DNA from: UBA1479 sp963976055
GTDB lineage: Bacteria > Pseudomonadota > Alphaproteobacteria > Rhodospirillales > Casp-alpha2
DNA length: 64,000 nucleotides
Assembly: GCA_963976055.1 (NCBI GenBank)
Contig: CAXBJB010000009.1
Coordinates: forward strand, 47,722-111,721
Reading direction: 5' to 3'
The translations under genes were made by a program, and so were the position numbers. The notes beneath the pieces are model-generated. The model did not search any database, had not been told where the DNA came from, and saw nothing but the letters and a program-made list of their open reading frames with translations. This document shows, piece by piece, positions 15,937 through 24,777 of this stretch (positions are counted from its first letter, which is position 1; each line of letters begins with the position of its first letter).

Positions 15937-17322
15937 ATGACGGGCATTACCCGCCAATTGGCTGAATTCGCAGCCGGCCTGACCTATGACAAGCTGCCGG
16001 CCGGAATCGCGGCCCGCACCAAGCTTCTGATCCTCGACGTCGCCGGCATCATGGTCCGCGCGCGGCACGACGCGGAAAGCACCGCCAGTCTGGTCAGCGC
16101 GGTCGAGCGCTTGGGCCAGGTCGCGGGCAACTGTTCGGTGCTTGGCGACGGGCGCGGCTACACGCCCATGGCGGCGGCGCTGGTCAACGGCTCGCTCGCC
16201 CATTCGCTGGATTTCGACGACACCCATGCGGAAGCTTCCCTGCATTCCTCCGCACCCATCGTGCCGGCGGTCCTGGCGGCGGCGGAAATGACCGATGCCA
16301 GCGGCAAGGACGTCATCACCGCCTGCGTCGTCGGCTATGAAATCCAGATACGCCTGGCCAAGGCGCTGGTGCCGACGGCCCATTACGACCGTGGTTATCA
16401 TCCGACGGCGACCACCGGCGTCATGGCGGCGGCGGCGGCGGCGGGCAAGATTTTGGGCCTCGACGCCGGCGGCATCGAAAGTGCCTTGGGCATCGCGCTC
16501 AGCCAGGCGGCCGGTTCCATGCAGTTCCTCGCCGATGGTGCTTGGACCAAGCGCTCCCACGTCGGCCAAGCGGCGCAGAACGGCCTGACCTGTGCCACCC
16601 TGGCGGCGGAGGGTTTCAAGGGCCCGAAGGAAGCCATCGAGGGCAAATGGGGCTTTCTGCATTCCCTGTCGCCCAAGGCCGACCTGGACAAGGCGGCGGC
16701 GGGCCTGGGCGAGTATTGGGAGACCATGGCGCTCGGCGTGAAACCTTATCCCAGCTGCCGCTACACCCACGCGGCGATGGACGCCATCCGCCAGCTGGCC
16801 GGCGAACATGGCATCGCGGCGGACGAGGTGGACAGCGCCATCATCGGCGTGCCGGAAACGGGCTGGAAGATCGTCGGCAATTCGGACGCGGAAAAGCAGA
16901 ATCCGAAATCCATCGTCGATGGCCAGTTCTCCATGCCGTTCTGCGCCGCCGTGGTGCTGCGCACGGGCAACATGGTGTGGGACGACTACAAGACCCACCT
17001 GAAGGACGCCGACACCCTGGCCCTGGCTAAGCGTGTCACCACGGTCGTCGATCCGGATGCCGAAGCGGCCTTCCCCGACAACATGGCGGGCAAGGCGACG
17101 ATCCGCATGAAATCCGGCGAGGTCCATGAGCGCTTCGTCGAAATCCCCAAGGGCGAGCCCGCCAACTTCATGAACCAGGCCGAATTCCGCGCCAAGTTCG
17201 ACGGCCTTTGCGCGCCCTATCTGTCGGAAGCCGGGATGGAGAAGTTCGCGGGTGCCTTGCTGTCGCTCGAAGAAGCGAACAGCCTGCGCTCGGTCCTCGC
17301 CCTCAGTCACGGAGACGTCTGA
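15937..17322 (+). CDS. MmgE/PrpD family protein
   Basis: Member of the 2-methylcitrate dehydratase / cis-aconitate decarboxylase / iminodisuccinate epimerase family, 461 residues (usual about 450-480). Typical segments are LVNGSLAHSLDFDDTH near residue 92, the HPTATTGVMAAAAAAGKILG segment and YPSCRYTHAAMDA near 270. The ATG at 15937 is preceded by GGAGG at 10 bases; a GTG 27 bases upstream is possible. It is the first gene of a ten-gene operon, only 3 bases before the MaoC gene. Family members add or remove water or CO2 from unsaturated di- and tricarboxylates, which fits a carboxylic-acid catabolic pathway; the true substrate is unknown. Confidence 0.87.
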   Translation: MTGITRQLAEFAAGLTYDKLPAGIAARTKLLILDVAGIMVRARHDAESTASLVSAVERLGQVAGNCSVLGDGRGYTPMAAALVNGSLAHSLDFDDTHAEASLHSSAPIVPAVLAAAEMTDASGKDVITACVVGYEIQIRLAKALVPTAHYDRGYHPTATTGVMAAAAAAGKILGLDAGGIESALGIALSQAAGSMQFLADGAWTKRSHVGQAAQNGLTCATLAAEGFKGPKEAIEGKWGFLHSLSPKADLDKAAAGLGEYWETMALGVKPYPSCRYTHAAMDAIRQLAGEHGIAADEVDSAIIGVPETGWKIVGNSDAEKQNPKSIVDGQFSMPFCAAVVLRTGNMVWDDYKTHLKDADTLALAKRVTTVVDPDAEAAFPDNMAGKATIRMKSGEVHERFVEIPKGEPANFMNQAEFRAKFDGLCAPYLSEAGMEKFAGALLSLEEANSLRSVLALSHGDV

Positions 17323-17325
17323 CCC

Positions 17326-17844
17326 ATGGTCGCTGAAGCAAAAGAAGTCGGACCCAATCGCTACCGCGAGTCCTATGGCCGCTATCTCGAAGACTTCAAG
17401 ATCGGCGACGTGTACGAGCACCGCCCCGGACGCTCCATCACGGAAAGCGATAACACCTGGTTCACGCTGTTGACCATGAACCAGCATCCGCTGCACTTCG
17501 ACAAGGAATACGCCAAGGCCAGCGAGTTCGGCCAGCCCCTGGTCAATTCCTGCCTGACCCTGTCGATCGTCGCCGGGATGAGCGTGTCCGACGTCAGCCA
17601 GAAGACCATCGCCAACCTGGGCTGGACTGACATCAAGATGCCGAACCCCGTGTTCGTGGGCGATACGCTCTATGCGGAAAGCGAGGTGCTGGCGATCCGC
17701 GAAAGCAAGTCGCGCCCGACCCAGGGCATCGTCACCATCCGCACCACGGCGACGAAGCAGGACGGCAAGGTCGTCATGAGCTACGAGCGCACCATGCTGA
17801 TCCCCAAGCGCGGCCACGCGGTCGACGACAAAGCAAACTACTAG
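17326..17844 (+). CDS. MaoC-like hot-dog dehydratase
   Basis: Single hot-dog-fold hydratase of 172 residues. The MaoC hydratase-2 region is seen in EDFKIGDVYEHRPGRSITE, then the active-site segment NQHPLHFDKEYAKASEFGQP (Asp/His) near residue 50. Family members hydrate trans-enoyl-CoA or mesaconyl-C1-CoA esters. It starts 3 bases after the PrpD stop and 15 bases before the acyl-CoA dehydrogenase start, so it is firmly in the operon. The close match in layout to hydratases of C5-dicarboxylate CoA routes is suggestive only. Confidence 0.87.
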   Translation: MVAEAKEVGPNRYRESYGRYLEDFKIGDVYEHRPGRSITESDNTWFTLLTMNQHPLHFDKEYAKASEFGQPLVNSCLTLSIVAGMSVSDVSQKTIANLGWTDIKMPNPVFVGDTLYAESEVLAIRESKSRPTQGIVTIRTTATKQDGKVVMSYERTMLIPKRGHAVDDKANY

Positions 17845-17859
17845 TAGGAAATCACCACC

Positions 17860-19029
17860 ATGGCCCCCGACGCGGCGACCGCCCAGGACCAGAGCGAGGA
17901 AGAACGCCTTATCCTCGATTCCGTCGACAAGTTCATCGAACAGGATGTGCGGCCCCATGCCCACAAGCTGGAGGCAGCGGACGAATACCCCCGCGAGATC
18001 GCCAACAAGCTGGCCGAACTGGGGCTGATGGGGGCGACCATCGGCGAAGAATACGGCGGCCTGGGCCTGTCGGCTTCGACCTATTCCAAGATCGTGGAGA
18101 AGGTGGCGTCGTGCTGGATGTCCGTATCTGGTATCTTCAATTCGCACTTGATCGCCGCGGCAGCGGTCGAACGCTTCGGCACCGAGGACCAGAAGCGGTA
18201 TTGGCTGCCCAAGATGGCGTCCGGCGAAATGCGGGGCGGCATCGCGTTGACCGAGCCCGATTGCGGCACGGACCTTCAGGCCGTGCGCACGACGGCAAAG
18301 AAGGATGGCAACGAATACGTCCTCAACGGCAACAAGATGTGGATCACCAACTGCATCGAAGGGAACTTCCTGGCCGTTCTCGCCAAGACCGACCCGGAGA
18401 CGGAACCCAAGCACAAAGGGATGAGCCTGATCCTGGTCGAGAAGGACGCCGGTTACAAAACGTCCAAGCTGCACAAGCTCGGCTACAAGGGCATCGACAC
18501 GGGCGAGGTCGTGTTCGACAACACCCGCGTGCCGCTGACCAACCTGATCGGCCCGGACGAGGGCCGGGGGTTGCAGCAGATTTTGGGCGGTCTTGAATTG
18601 GGCCGCATCAACGTCGCCGCGCGCGGCGTCGGCGTCGCCCGGGCGGCGTTGAACGACGCCGTCGCCTATGCCCTGGACCGCAAGACCTTTGGCAAGCCCA
18701 TCGCCGAACACCAGTCGATCCAGATCAAGCTGGCCGACATGGCGACGCGGGTCGAGGCCGCACGTCTGCTGGTCGACAGCGCCGCCCGCGCCTACGACAA
18801 GGGACAGCGCTGCGACATGGAAGCCGGCATGGCCAAGCTGTTCGCGACCGAGGCGGCGTTGGAAAACGCCATAGAGGCCATGCGCATCCATGGCGCCTAC
18901 GGCTATTCCAAGGAATACAACGTGGAGCGCTATTTCCGCGACGCGCCCTTGCTGTGCATCGGCGAGGGCACCAATGAACTGCAACGCATCATCATCGCCC
19001 GGCAGTTGACGGAACGGGCCCAGGGATGA
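17860..19029 (+). CDS. Acyl-CoA dehydrogenase
   Basis: FAD-dependent acyl-CoA dehydrogenase of 389 residues that introduces a 2,3-double bond into an acyl-CoA. The FAD/substrate signature IALTEPDCGTDLQAVRTTA is at about residue 127, the second signature region MRIHGAYGYSKEYNVER near 340, and the catalytic glutamate in IGEGTNELQ near 371. AGGAAATCACCACC precedes the start. The stop overlaps the start of the CoA-transferase gene (ATGA), indicating tight coupling of activation and oxidation of one acid. Substrate could be a short branched or dicarboxylic acyl-CoA. Confidence 0.9.
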   Translation: MAPDAATAQDQSEEERLILDSVDKFIEQDVRPHAHKLEAADEYPREIANKLAELGLMGATIGEEYGGLGLSASTYSKIVEKVASCWMSVSGIFNSHLIAAAAVERFGTEDQKRYWLPKMASGEMRGGIALTEPDCGTDLQAVRTTAKKDGNEYVLNGNKMWITNCIEGNFLAVLAKTDPETEPKHKGMSLILVEKDAGYKTSKLHKLGYKGIDTGEVVFDNTRVPLTNLIGPDEGRGLQQILGGLELGRINVAARGVGVARAALNDAVAYALDRKTFGKPIAEHQSIQIKLADMATRVEAARLLVDSAARAYDKGQRCDMEAGMAKLFATEAALENAIEAMRIHGAYGYSKEYNVERYFRDAPLLCIGEGTNELQRIIIARQLTERAQG

Positions 19030-20213
19030 GCGCGCTGCCGCTTGATGGGGTGCGCATCCTTGCCGTCGAACAGTACGGCGCCGGTCCCTTCGGCACCCAG
19101 TTCCTGGCCGACCAGGGGGCCGAGGTCATCAAGATCGAGGCCCCCGGAGAGGGCGATTACGCCCGCGCCCTGGGGCCGCACTTTTTCGAGAACGGCGACA
19201 GCCAGTTCTTTCACTCGTTCAACCGCAACAAAAAAAGCCTTAGCCTCGACCTCAAGAAGCCCGAGGGGAAGGCCGTGTTCCTTGACCTGGTGAAGACCGC
19301 CGACGCGGTGGCCAGCAATTCGCGGGGCGACGTGGCGGAACGGCTGGGCATCACCTATGAACACCTGAAGGATGCCAATCCCAGGATCGTCTGCGCGCAC
19401 CTGTCGGCCTACGGCCGCACGGGGTCGCGCGCCGCCTGGCCGGGTTTCGACTTCCTGATGCAGGCGGAGGCCGGGCATTTCTCCGTTACCGGCGAACCGG
19501 GCAGCCCGCCGACCCGCATGGGCCTGTCCGTGGTCGATCTGGCGACGGGGTTGGCGCTCGCATTTGCCGTCTCATCCGGGATCGTCAACGCGCGGGCGAC
19601 GGGCAAGGGCCAGGATCTGGATACCTCTCTGTTCCACATGGCGCATATGCTGAATGTCTATACCTCCACCTGGTACCTGAATTCCGGCCATGTCCAGGGC
19701 CGCACGGCGCGCTCGGGTCATGCTTCCCTGGTGCCTTGTCAGCTGTACCGCACCCAAGACGGTTGGATTTACATCATGTGCAACAAGGAGAAATTCTGGC
19801 CGGCCCTGTGCAAGGCCATCGGCGAACCCGATTGGGCGGTTGATCCCCGGTTCAAGACCTTCAAGGAACGGCTCGCCAATCGGGAATTGGTGCAGGAATT
19901 GTTGGACGAACGCCTGAGCGAACGCACCACGGCGGACTGGCTGGAGGCATTTTCCGGCGCCGTGCCCTCGTCGCCGGTCTACGACCTGGCCCAGGCGCTG
20001 GACAATCCCTTCGTCGCCGAACAGGGTATCATCCAGGAACTGGAGCTTGAGGGCCACGGCCCGATCCGCATGATTGATACGCCCGTGCGCTCGGCAATGC
20101 CGACGCCGGCCCGACCGGCCTCGCCGCTGGGGGAAGACACGGAAAAAATCCTCTCCGATCTGGGATACGATAAGAATCGGCTCGCCCAACTGCGCAAAGC
20201 GGGGGTAATCTAG
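19026..20213 (+). CDS. CaiB/BaiF family III CoA-transferase
   Basis: Class III CoA-transferase, 395 residues, which moves CoA between carboxylic acids through a mixed-anhydride on a conserved aspartate. The N-terminal LDGVRILAVEQYGAGPFGTQ, VIKIEAPGEGDYAR, and the aspartate region GKGQDLDTSLFHMA (near residue 198) identify it. The start overlaps the stop of the acyl-CoA dehydrogenase by four bases. It presumably forms the acyl-CoA used by that enzyme. After its stop a small hairpin (GGCATT...AATGCC, 20226-20249) precedes the next gene. Confidence 0.9.
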   Translation: MSALPLDGVRILAVEQYGAGPFGTQFLADQGAEVIKIEAPGEGDYARALGPHFFENGDSQFFHSFNRNKKSLSLDLKKPEGKAVFLDLVKTADAVASNSRGDVAERLGITYEHLKDANPRIVCAHLSAYGRTGSRAAWPGFDFLMQAEAGHFSVTGEPGSPPTRMGLSVVDLATGLALAFAVSSGIVNARATGKGQDLDTSLFHMAHMLNVYTSTWYLNSGHVQGRTARSGHASLVPCQLYRTQDGWIYIMCNKEKFWPALCKAIGEPDWAVDPRFKTFKERLANRELVQELLDERLSERTTADWLEAFSGAVPSSPVYDLAQALDNPFVAEQGIIQELELEGHGPIRMIDTPVRSAMPTPARPASPLGEDTEKILSDLGYDKNRLAQLRKAGVI

Positions 20214-20266
20214 CGGCAGAAGGGGGGCATTGCTTTTAATAATAATGCCATTGGGAGGATGCCACC

Positions 20267-21529
20267 TTGGGCCAAACGATAAGTGAAAAGATCCTCGCCC
20301 GCGCCTCGGGCAAGGAAACGGTGAAGCCTGGCGATATTGTGACCTGCAATGTCGATCTGGCCATGGTTCATGATTCGTCGGGACCGCGCACATCCGGGAA
20401 AAAGCTGGACGAGTTGGGCGTGCCCGTTTGGGACATGGACAAGCTGGTCGTTATTTCCGACCACTACGTCAACCTGGACACCCCCGAAAGCAAGAACGTC
20501 CAGGATATCTGCGACGCCTGGTGCGAAGCCCACAAGGTCAAGCACTTCATCCGCAACCAGGGCATCTGCCACATCGTTCTGCCGCAGGAAGGCTATGTCC
20601 GCCCGGGCATGTTCTGTGTCGGCGCCGACAGCCATTCAACCACCGCTGGCGCCTTTGGGGCCTTCATGGTCGGTGTCGGGGCGACGGAGATCACCGGCGT
20701 CATGGCCACGGGCGACATCTGGGTCCGCGTCCCGGAAAACGTGCGCATGGAGGTCACCGGCAAACTGACCCCCGGCGTCGCCGCCAAGGACGTGATCCTG
20801 AAAATCTGCGGTGACCACGGCATCATGGGTTTCGGCTATCAGGTCGTGGAATTCTGCGGTGACGGCGTGGCCAGCATGTCCGCCCAGGACCGCATGACCC
20901 TGACCAACATGGCGGCCGAGATCGGCGCCAAGACCGGCATCATCGCCCCCGACGCCAAGACCATGGAACTGCTCACCGCCTGGGGTGTCTCGGGTGTGAA
21001 CGCCGCCGACTGGCAATCCGACGCCGACGCGGTCTATGCCAAGCGCATCACCATCGACGGCGACACCCTGTCGCCGCAGGTCGCGGCACCCTCCAGCCCG
21101 GAAAACGCCGACGATGTCGGCAACTATAAGAACGTGAAACTGGATCAGGCCTATCTGGGGGCCTGCACGGGCGCCAAGCTGGAAGACCTGCGCATGGCCG
21201 CCCAGGTTCTGAAGGGCAAGAAGGTCGCCGCCGGCACGCGGTTCCTGGTCGCGCCCTCGACCATCAAGATGCGGGAACTGGCCGCCGCCGAAGGTACGTT
21301 GAAAATCCTCGAGGACGCGGGTGCGATGATCCTGCCGTCCGGATGCGGCGGCTGCATCGGGTTGGGTGACGCGCGATTGGCCGAGGATGCCGTGGGCATC
21401 TCGTCGACCAACCGCAACTTCGTCGGCCGGGCCGGGCCCAAGTCGTCCAAGCTCTATCTGGCGTCGCCCTACACGGTGGCGGCCTCCGCCGTCGCCGGCC
21501 GGATCGCCGATCCCCGCGACATGCTCTGA
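20267..21529 (+). CDS. Aconitase-family (LeuC/HacA-type) large subunit
   Basis: Iron-sulfur hydro-lyase large subunit, 420 residues, the length of the archaeal-type isopropylmalate/homoaconitate dehydratases. The three [4Fe-4S] cysteines are Cys300 (LGACTGAK) and Cys360 and Cys363 (SGCGGCIGLGD). In LeuC and HacA the first motif reads SCTNGR; here the asparagine and arginine are replaced, suggesting a different substrate. VGADSHSTTAGAFGAF (near residue 118) is well conserved. The start is TTG, fixed by GGGAGGA 7 bases upstream. The small subunit follows after 17 bases. Not next to leuA or leuB of a leucine operon; likely catabolic, for example a dimethylmaleate- or citramalate-type acid. Confidence 0.88.
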   Translation: MGQTISEKILARASGKETVKPGDIVTCNVDLAMVHDSSGPRTSGKKLDELGVPVWDMDKLVVISDHYVNLDTPESKNVQDICDAWCEAHKVKHFIRNQGICHIVLPQEGYVRPGMFCVGADSHSTTAGAFGAFMVGVGATEITGVMATGDIWVRVPENVRMEVTGKLTPGVAAKDVILKICGDHGIMGFGYQVVEFCGDGVASMSAQDRMTLTNMAAEIGAKTGIIAPDAKTMELLTAWGVSGVNAADWQSDADAVYAKRITIDGDTLSPQVAAPSSPENADDVGNYKNVKLDQAYLGACTGAKLEDLRMAAQVLKGKKVAAGTRFLVAPSTIKMRELAAAEGTLKILEDAGAMILPSGCGGCIGLGDARLAEDAVGISSTNRNFVGRAGPKSSKLYLASPYTVAASAVAGRIADPRDML

Positions 21530-21546
21530 CCGAAAGGACCTGCAAG

Positions 21547-22044
21547 ATGATACAGAAAGGCAAGGCCTGGAAATTCGGGGCCAATATCGACACCGACCTG
21601 CTGGCGCCGATTTCGGCCCTGACAAGCGCGAAACCGGAAGACGCCTATACCGAATGCCTGAAGGACGTGGACCCGACCTTCGCGCCCAATTGCAAGGAAG
21701 GCGACATCTTCGTCGCCGAGGAAAACCTGGGCATCGGATCTTCCCGCGAATGGGCGCCGCAATACCTGCGGTCCTGCGGCATCCGCGTGGTGTTGGCGAA
21801 ATCCTTCGCCCGCATCTTCTACCGCAATTGCTTCAACCTGGCGCTGCCCGCCCTGGTCTGCGCCGAAACGCATAAGATCGCGACCGACGACCAGTTGGAG
21901 GTCGACATGGAAAAGGGCGAGGTCCGCAACCTGACCAAGGGCGAAACCTACAAATGCGACACGGTGCCTGCGCACCTGATGCAGATCGTCGCCGACGGCG
22001 GCCTGATGCCACACCTGAAAAAGAAATTCAAGAAAGCGAGTTAA
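21547..22044 (+). CDS. Aconitase-family (LeuD-type) small subunit
   Basis: Swivelling small subunit of the two-part hydro-lyase, 165 residues. FGANIDTDLLAP at the N-terminus, the substrate-binding loop GSSREWAPQYL (residues about 66-76) and the segment KSFARIFYRNCFNLALPAL identify the LeuD/HacB family. In most LeuD proteins the loop reads GSSREHAP, so the tryptophan is a deviation. It partners the large subunit directly upstream. The stop is 6 bases before the rhodanese gene, which has only a weak ribosome site, indicating translational coupling. Confidence 0.9.
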   Translation: MIQKGKAWKFGANIDTDLLAPISALTSAKPEDAYTECLKDVDPTFAPNCKEGDIFVAEENLGIGSSREWAPQYLRSCGIRVVLAKSFARIFYRNCFNLALPALVCAETHKIATDDQLEVDMEKGEVRNLTKGETYKCDTVPAHLMQIVADGGLMPHLKKKFKKAS

Positions 22045-22050
22045 GTAAGC

Positions 22051-23661
22051 ATGACCGAAGCCACTCCTTTGGAAGCCGAAGACGTCCGCGACCGGATTCT
22101 GTCCGGAGAAGAAGTCGCCATCCTGGACCTGCGCGAATGGGGCGTGTTCGGCGACGGCCACATGCTGTTCGCGGTCAACTGTCCGCTCAGCCATCTGGAA
22201 ACCCGCATCGACGATTTCGTGCCCAGGAAGGACACGCCTGTCGTGCTATGTTCCGAAGGCAAGGCCGATTCCCATCTGGTCAAGCTGGGGGCGGAACGCC
22301 TGATCGCCTGGGGCTACACGGATGTGAGCATCCTGGCCGGCGGGCTTGACGCCTGGGACCAGGCCGGGTTCGAAGTGTTTTCCGGCGTCAATGTGCCGTC
22401 CAAGGCGTTCGGCGAGTTCGTCGAACATACTTACGACACGCCGCGCGTTCCGCCCGAAGAAGTGAAGGCGATGATGGACCGGGGCGAGAATATGGTGGTT
22501 CTCGATTCCCGCCCCATGTCCGAATACCACAAGATGAACATCCCCATGGGCGTCGACTGCCCGGGGGCGGAACTGGCCTACCGGGTCCATGACCTGGCGC
22601 CCGATCCCAGCACCACCGTCGTCGTCAACTGTGCCGGGCGCACGCGCTCCATCATCGGCGCGCAGTCGCTGATCAACGCGGGCATTCCCAACAAGGTCGT
22701 GGCCCTGGAAAACGGCACCATGGGCTGGCATCTGGCGGGTTTTCAGTTGGAGTACGGCAACGATCGGAAATTTCCCGACCAGCTTTCCGAGGAAGCACAG
22801 GCCAAGGCCAAGGCCGTGCGCGAACGGGTCGCCAAGCGGTTCGGCGTGCCGACCTGCGACCACGACCAGCTTGCGGCCTGGCGGGCCGAAGGCGGACGCA
22901 CGACCTATGTTCTCGACGTGCGCAATCCGGAGGAATTCACCGCTGGGCATTTGGAAGGCAGCCGCCATGCGCCGGGCGGCCAACTGGTGCAGGCCTGGGA
23001 TCGCTACGTCGCCGTGCTGGGGGCCCGCATCGTGCTGGTCGATGACGACGGCGTGCGCGCGACCATGACGGCCAGCTGGTTGATCCAGATGGGCTGGCCC
23101 GAGGTCTATGTGCTGGAAAACGCCCTCGACGGCCAGCCATTGGTGCGTGGCGCGCATAAACCGAAAATCTACGGCCTCGACGCCGCCGCCGCCGAAACGG
23201 TCACGGTGGAAGGGCTGGAACGCATGATCGCCGACAAGGTCTGCGTCGTCATCGACCTGGCCGACAGCCTGACCTATCGCGACGGCCATATCCCGGGTGC
23301 GTGGTTCGCCGTGCGCGCACGGATGAAGGACAGCATCAAGAAAATTCCCGATTCCCGTTTCACCATTTTGACCTCACCCGACGGCGTGCTGGCGCAGCTG
23401 GCGGCACCCGAACTGCGCGCCATGGGACGGCACGTCGCCGTGCTGGTCGACGGCACGGAGGCCTGGAAGGCCGCGCGCAAGGAGATGCAGACCGGCTTCA
23501 CCAACATGGCCGACGAAACCAACGACGTGTGGTATCGCCCCTATGACATGGACGATGCCCAGGAAGGCGCGATGAAGCAGTACCTGAGCTGGGAAATCAA
23601 TCTGGTCAACCAGTTGGAACGCGACGGCACCACCCGGTTCAGAAAATTTCCCCAGGCGTAA
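22051..23661 (+). CDS. Four-domain rhodanese protein
   Basis: Cytoplasmic protein of 536 residues built of four consecutive rhodanese-like domains, each about 110-130 residues. Domain 1 has an active-site cysteine at 67 (VVLCSEGKA) and domain 2 at 194 (VNCAGRTRS, a classical active loop). Domains 3 and 4 have lost it: Asp331 (LVDDDGV) and Thr441/Ser442 (LTSPDG) stand in the loop. Rhodaneses carry persulfide sulfur to acceptors such as cyanide, thiols or proteins. Its place inside an organic-acid operon, between an Fe-S hydro-lyase and a dehydrogenase, suggests either sulfur supply to the cluster enzyme or processing of a sulfur-containing substrate. Confidence 0.88.
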   Translation: MTEATPLEAEDVRDRILSGEEVAILDLREWGVFGDGHMLFAVNCPLSHLETRIDDFVPRKDTPVVLCSEGKADSHLVKLGAERLIAWGYTDVSILAGGLDAWDQAGFEVFSGVNVPSKAFGEFVEHTYDTPRVPPEEVKAMMDRGENMVVLDSRPMSEYHKMNIPMGVDCPGAELAYRVHDLAPDPSTTVVVNCAGRTRSIIGAQSLINAGIPNKVVALENGTMGWHLAGFQLEYGNDRKFPDQLSEEAQAKAKAVRERVAKRFGVPTCDHDQLAAWRAEGGRTTYVLDVRNPEEFTAGHLEGSRHAPGGQLVQAWDRYVAVLGARIVLVDDDGVRATMTASWLIQMGWPEVYVLENALDGQPLVRGAHKPKIYGLDAAAAETVTVEGLERMIADKVCVVIDLADSLTYRDGHIPGAWFAVRARMKDSIKKIPDSRFTILTSPDGVLAQLAAPELRAMGRHVAVLVDGTEAWKAARKEMQTGFTNMADETNDVWYRPYDMDDAQEGAMKQYLSWEINLVNQLERDGTTRFRKFPQA

Positions 23662-23703
23662 ACCGCCGGGGTACCAACAAAACACACGAAGGAAACTCCC
23701 TGC

Positions 23704-24768
23704 ATGAAATTCATCGTCCTGGAAAATGACGGCATCGGGCCGGAAATCATGGCCGCGACCCTGCCGGTGCTGGAGAAGCTCGACGAACGCTTCGGCCTCA
23801 ATATCGAACTGGTGCCCATGGTCTCGGGCATGAAGGCCTTGAAGGCCGAGGGCCAGACCATCCCCAAGGCCGTCTATGACGCCTGCGACGCCGCCGACGG
23901 CGTCATCCTGGGGCCCGTGTCGTCGTTCGAATATCCGTCCGAGGCCGAGGGCGGCGTCAACCCGTCCAAGTCCTTCCGCAAGGTGTTCGACCTGTTCGCC
24001 AACATCCGCCCGGCGCGCACCCGCCCGGGCGTGCCCTCGGTGATCAAGCAGATGGATCTGGTCATCGTGCGCGAGAACACCGAAGGCCTTTATGCCGACC
24101 GCAACATGTTCATGGGCTCCGGCGAATTCATGCCGACCGAGGACGTGGCGCTTTCCGTGCGCAAGATCACCCGCCAGGGCTGCGAGCGTATCGCCAAACA
24201 GGCGTTTGAGATGGCCATGGAGCGGCGCAAGAAGGTGACCGCCGTGCATAAGGCCAACGTGCTGCGCATGACCGACGGCCTGTTCCTCAAGACCGTGATG
24301 GATGTGGCCAAAGGTTATCCCAGCGTCGAGGTCGAGGAGCTGATCATCGACGCCGCAACGGCGCATCTGGTCAAACGGCCGCAGGATTTCGACGTCATCG
24401 TCACCACCAACGCCTTCGGCGACATCCTCTCGGACCTATGCTCGGAACTGTCGGGCAGCCTGGGTCTTGCCGGGTCGATCAACGCCGGCAAGGGTCATGT
24501 GTTCGCCCAGGCACAGCACGGATCGGCTCCCGACATCGCCGGCAAGGGCGTCGCCAACCCGACGGCGCTGATGCTGTCCACCGCCATGCTGCTGGAAGAA
24601 CTGGGGCGGCGGACCTCGCGCAACGACTTGGCGCAGGCCTCGGCCTCCATGTTCAAGGCGGTGGAATTGGCGCTCGGCGATCCCGCCAGCCATACGCCCG
24701 ACCTGGGCGGCAAGAACTCCACCGAAGGCTTCGGCAAAGCCGTCCTCGCCGCCCTCGACAAGGAATAG
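23704..24768 (+). CDS. Isocitrate/isopropylmalate dehydrogenase family protein
   Basis: NAD(P)-dependent beta-decarboxylating dehydrogenase of 354 residues. Seen are the N-terminal ENDGIGPEIM, the metal/substrate region IVRENTEGLYADR near residue 121, the catalytic lysine in VTAVHKANVLRMTDG, the Asp pair in TTNAFGDILSDL, and GSAPDIAGKGVANPTA binding the nucleotide. Such enzymes oxidise and decarboxylate a 2-hydroxy-3-carboxy acid, exactly the product type of the aconitase-family pair upstream. The two steps are therefore probably consecutive. The specific substrate (isopropylmalate, homoisocitrate, methylmalate, tartrate) cannot be decided here. Confidence 0.9.
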   Translation: MKFIVLENDGIGPEIMAATLPVLEKLDERFGLNIELVPMVSGMKALKAEGQTIPKAVYDACDAADGVILGPVSSFEYPSEAEGGVNPSKSFRKVFDLFANIRPARTRPGVPSVIKQMDLVIVRENTEGLYADRNMFMGSGEFMPTEDVALSVRKITRQGCERIAKQAFEMAMERRKKVTAVHKANVLRMTDGLFLKTVMDVAKGYPSVEVEELIIDAATAHLVKRPQDFDVIVTTNAFGDILSDLCSELSGSLGLAGSINAGKGHVFAQAQHGSAPDIAGKGVANPTALMLSTAMLLEELGRRTSRNDLAQASASMFKAVELALGDPASHTPDLGGKNSTEGFGKAVLAALDKE

Positions 24769-24777
24769 GGGGCGGCC

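Noticed and set aside
14887..18984. Open frame of 1365 codons on the minus strand
   Set aside because: Only its first-named C-terminal part (14887-15798) is the LysR gene. The rest mirrors the plus-strand PrpD, MaoC and acyl-CoA dehydrogenase genes, has low-complexity His/Asp/Gly/Arg composition and no domain.
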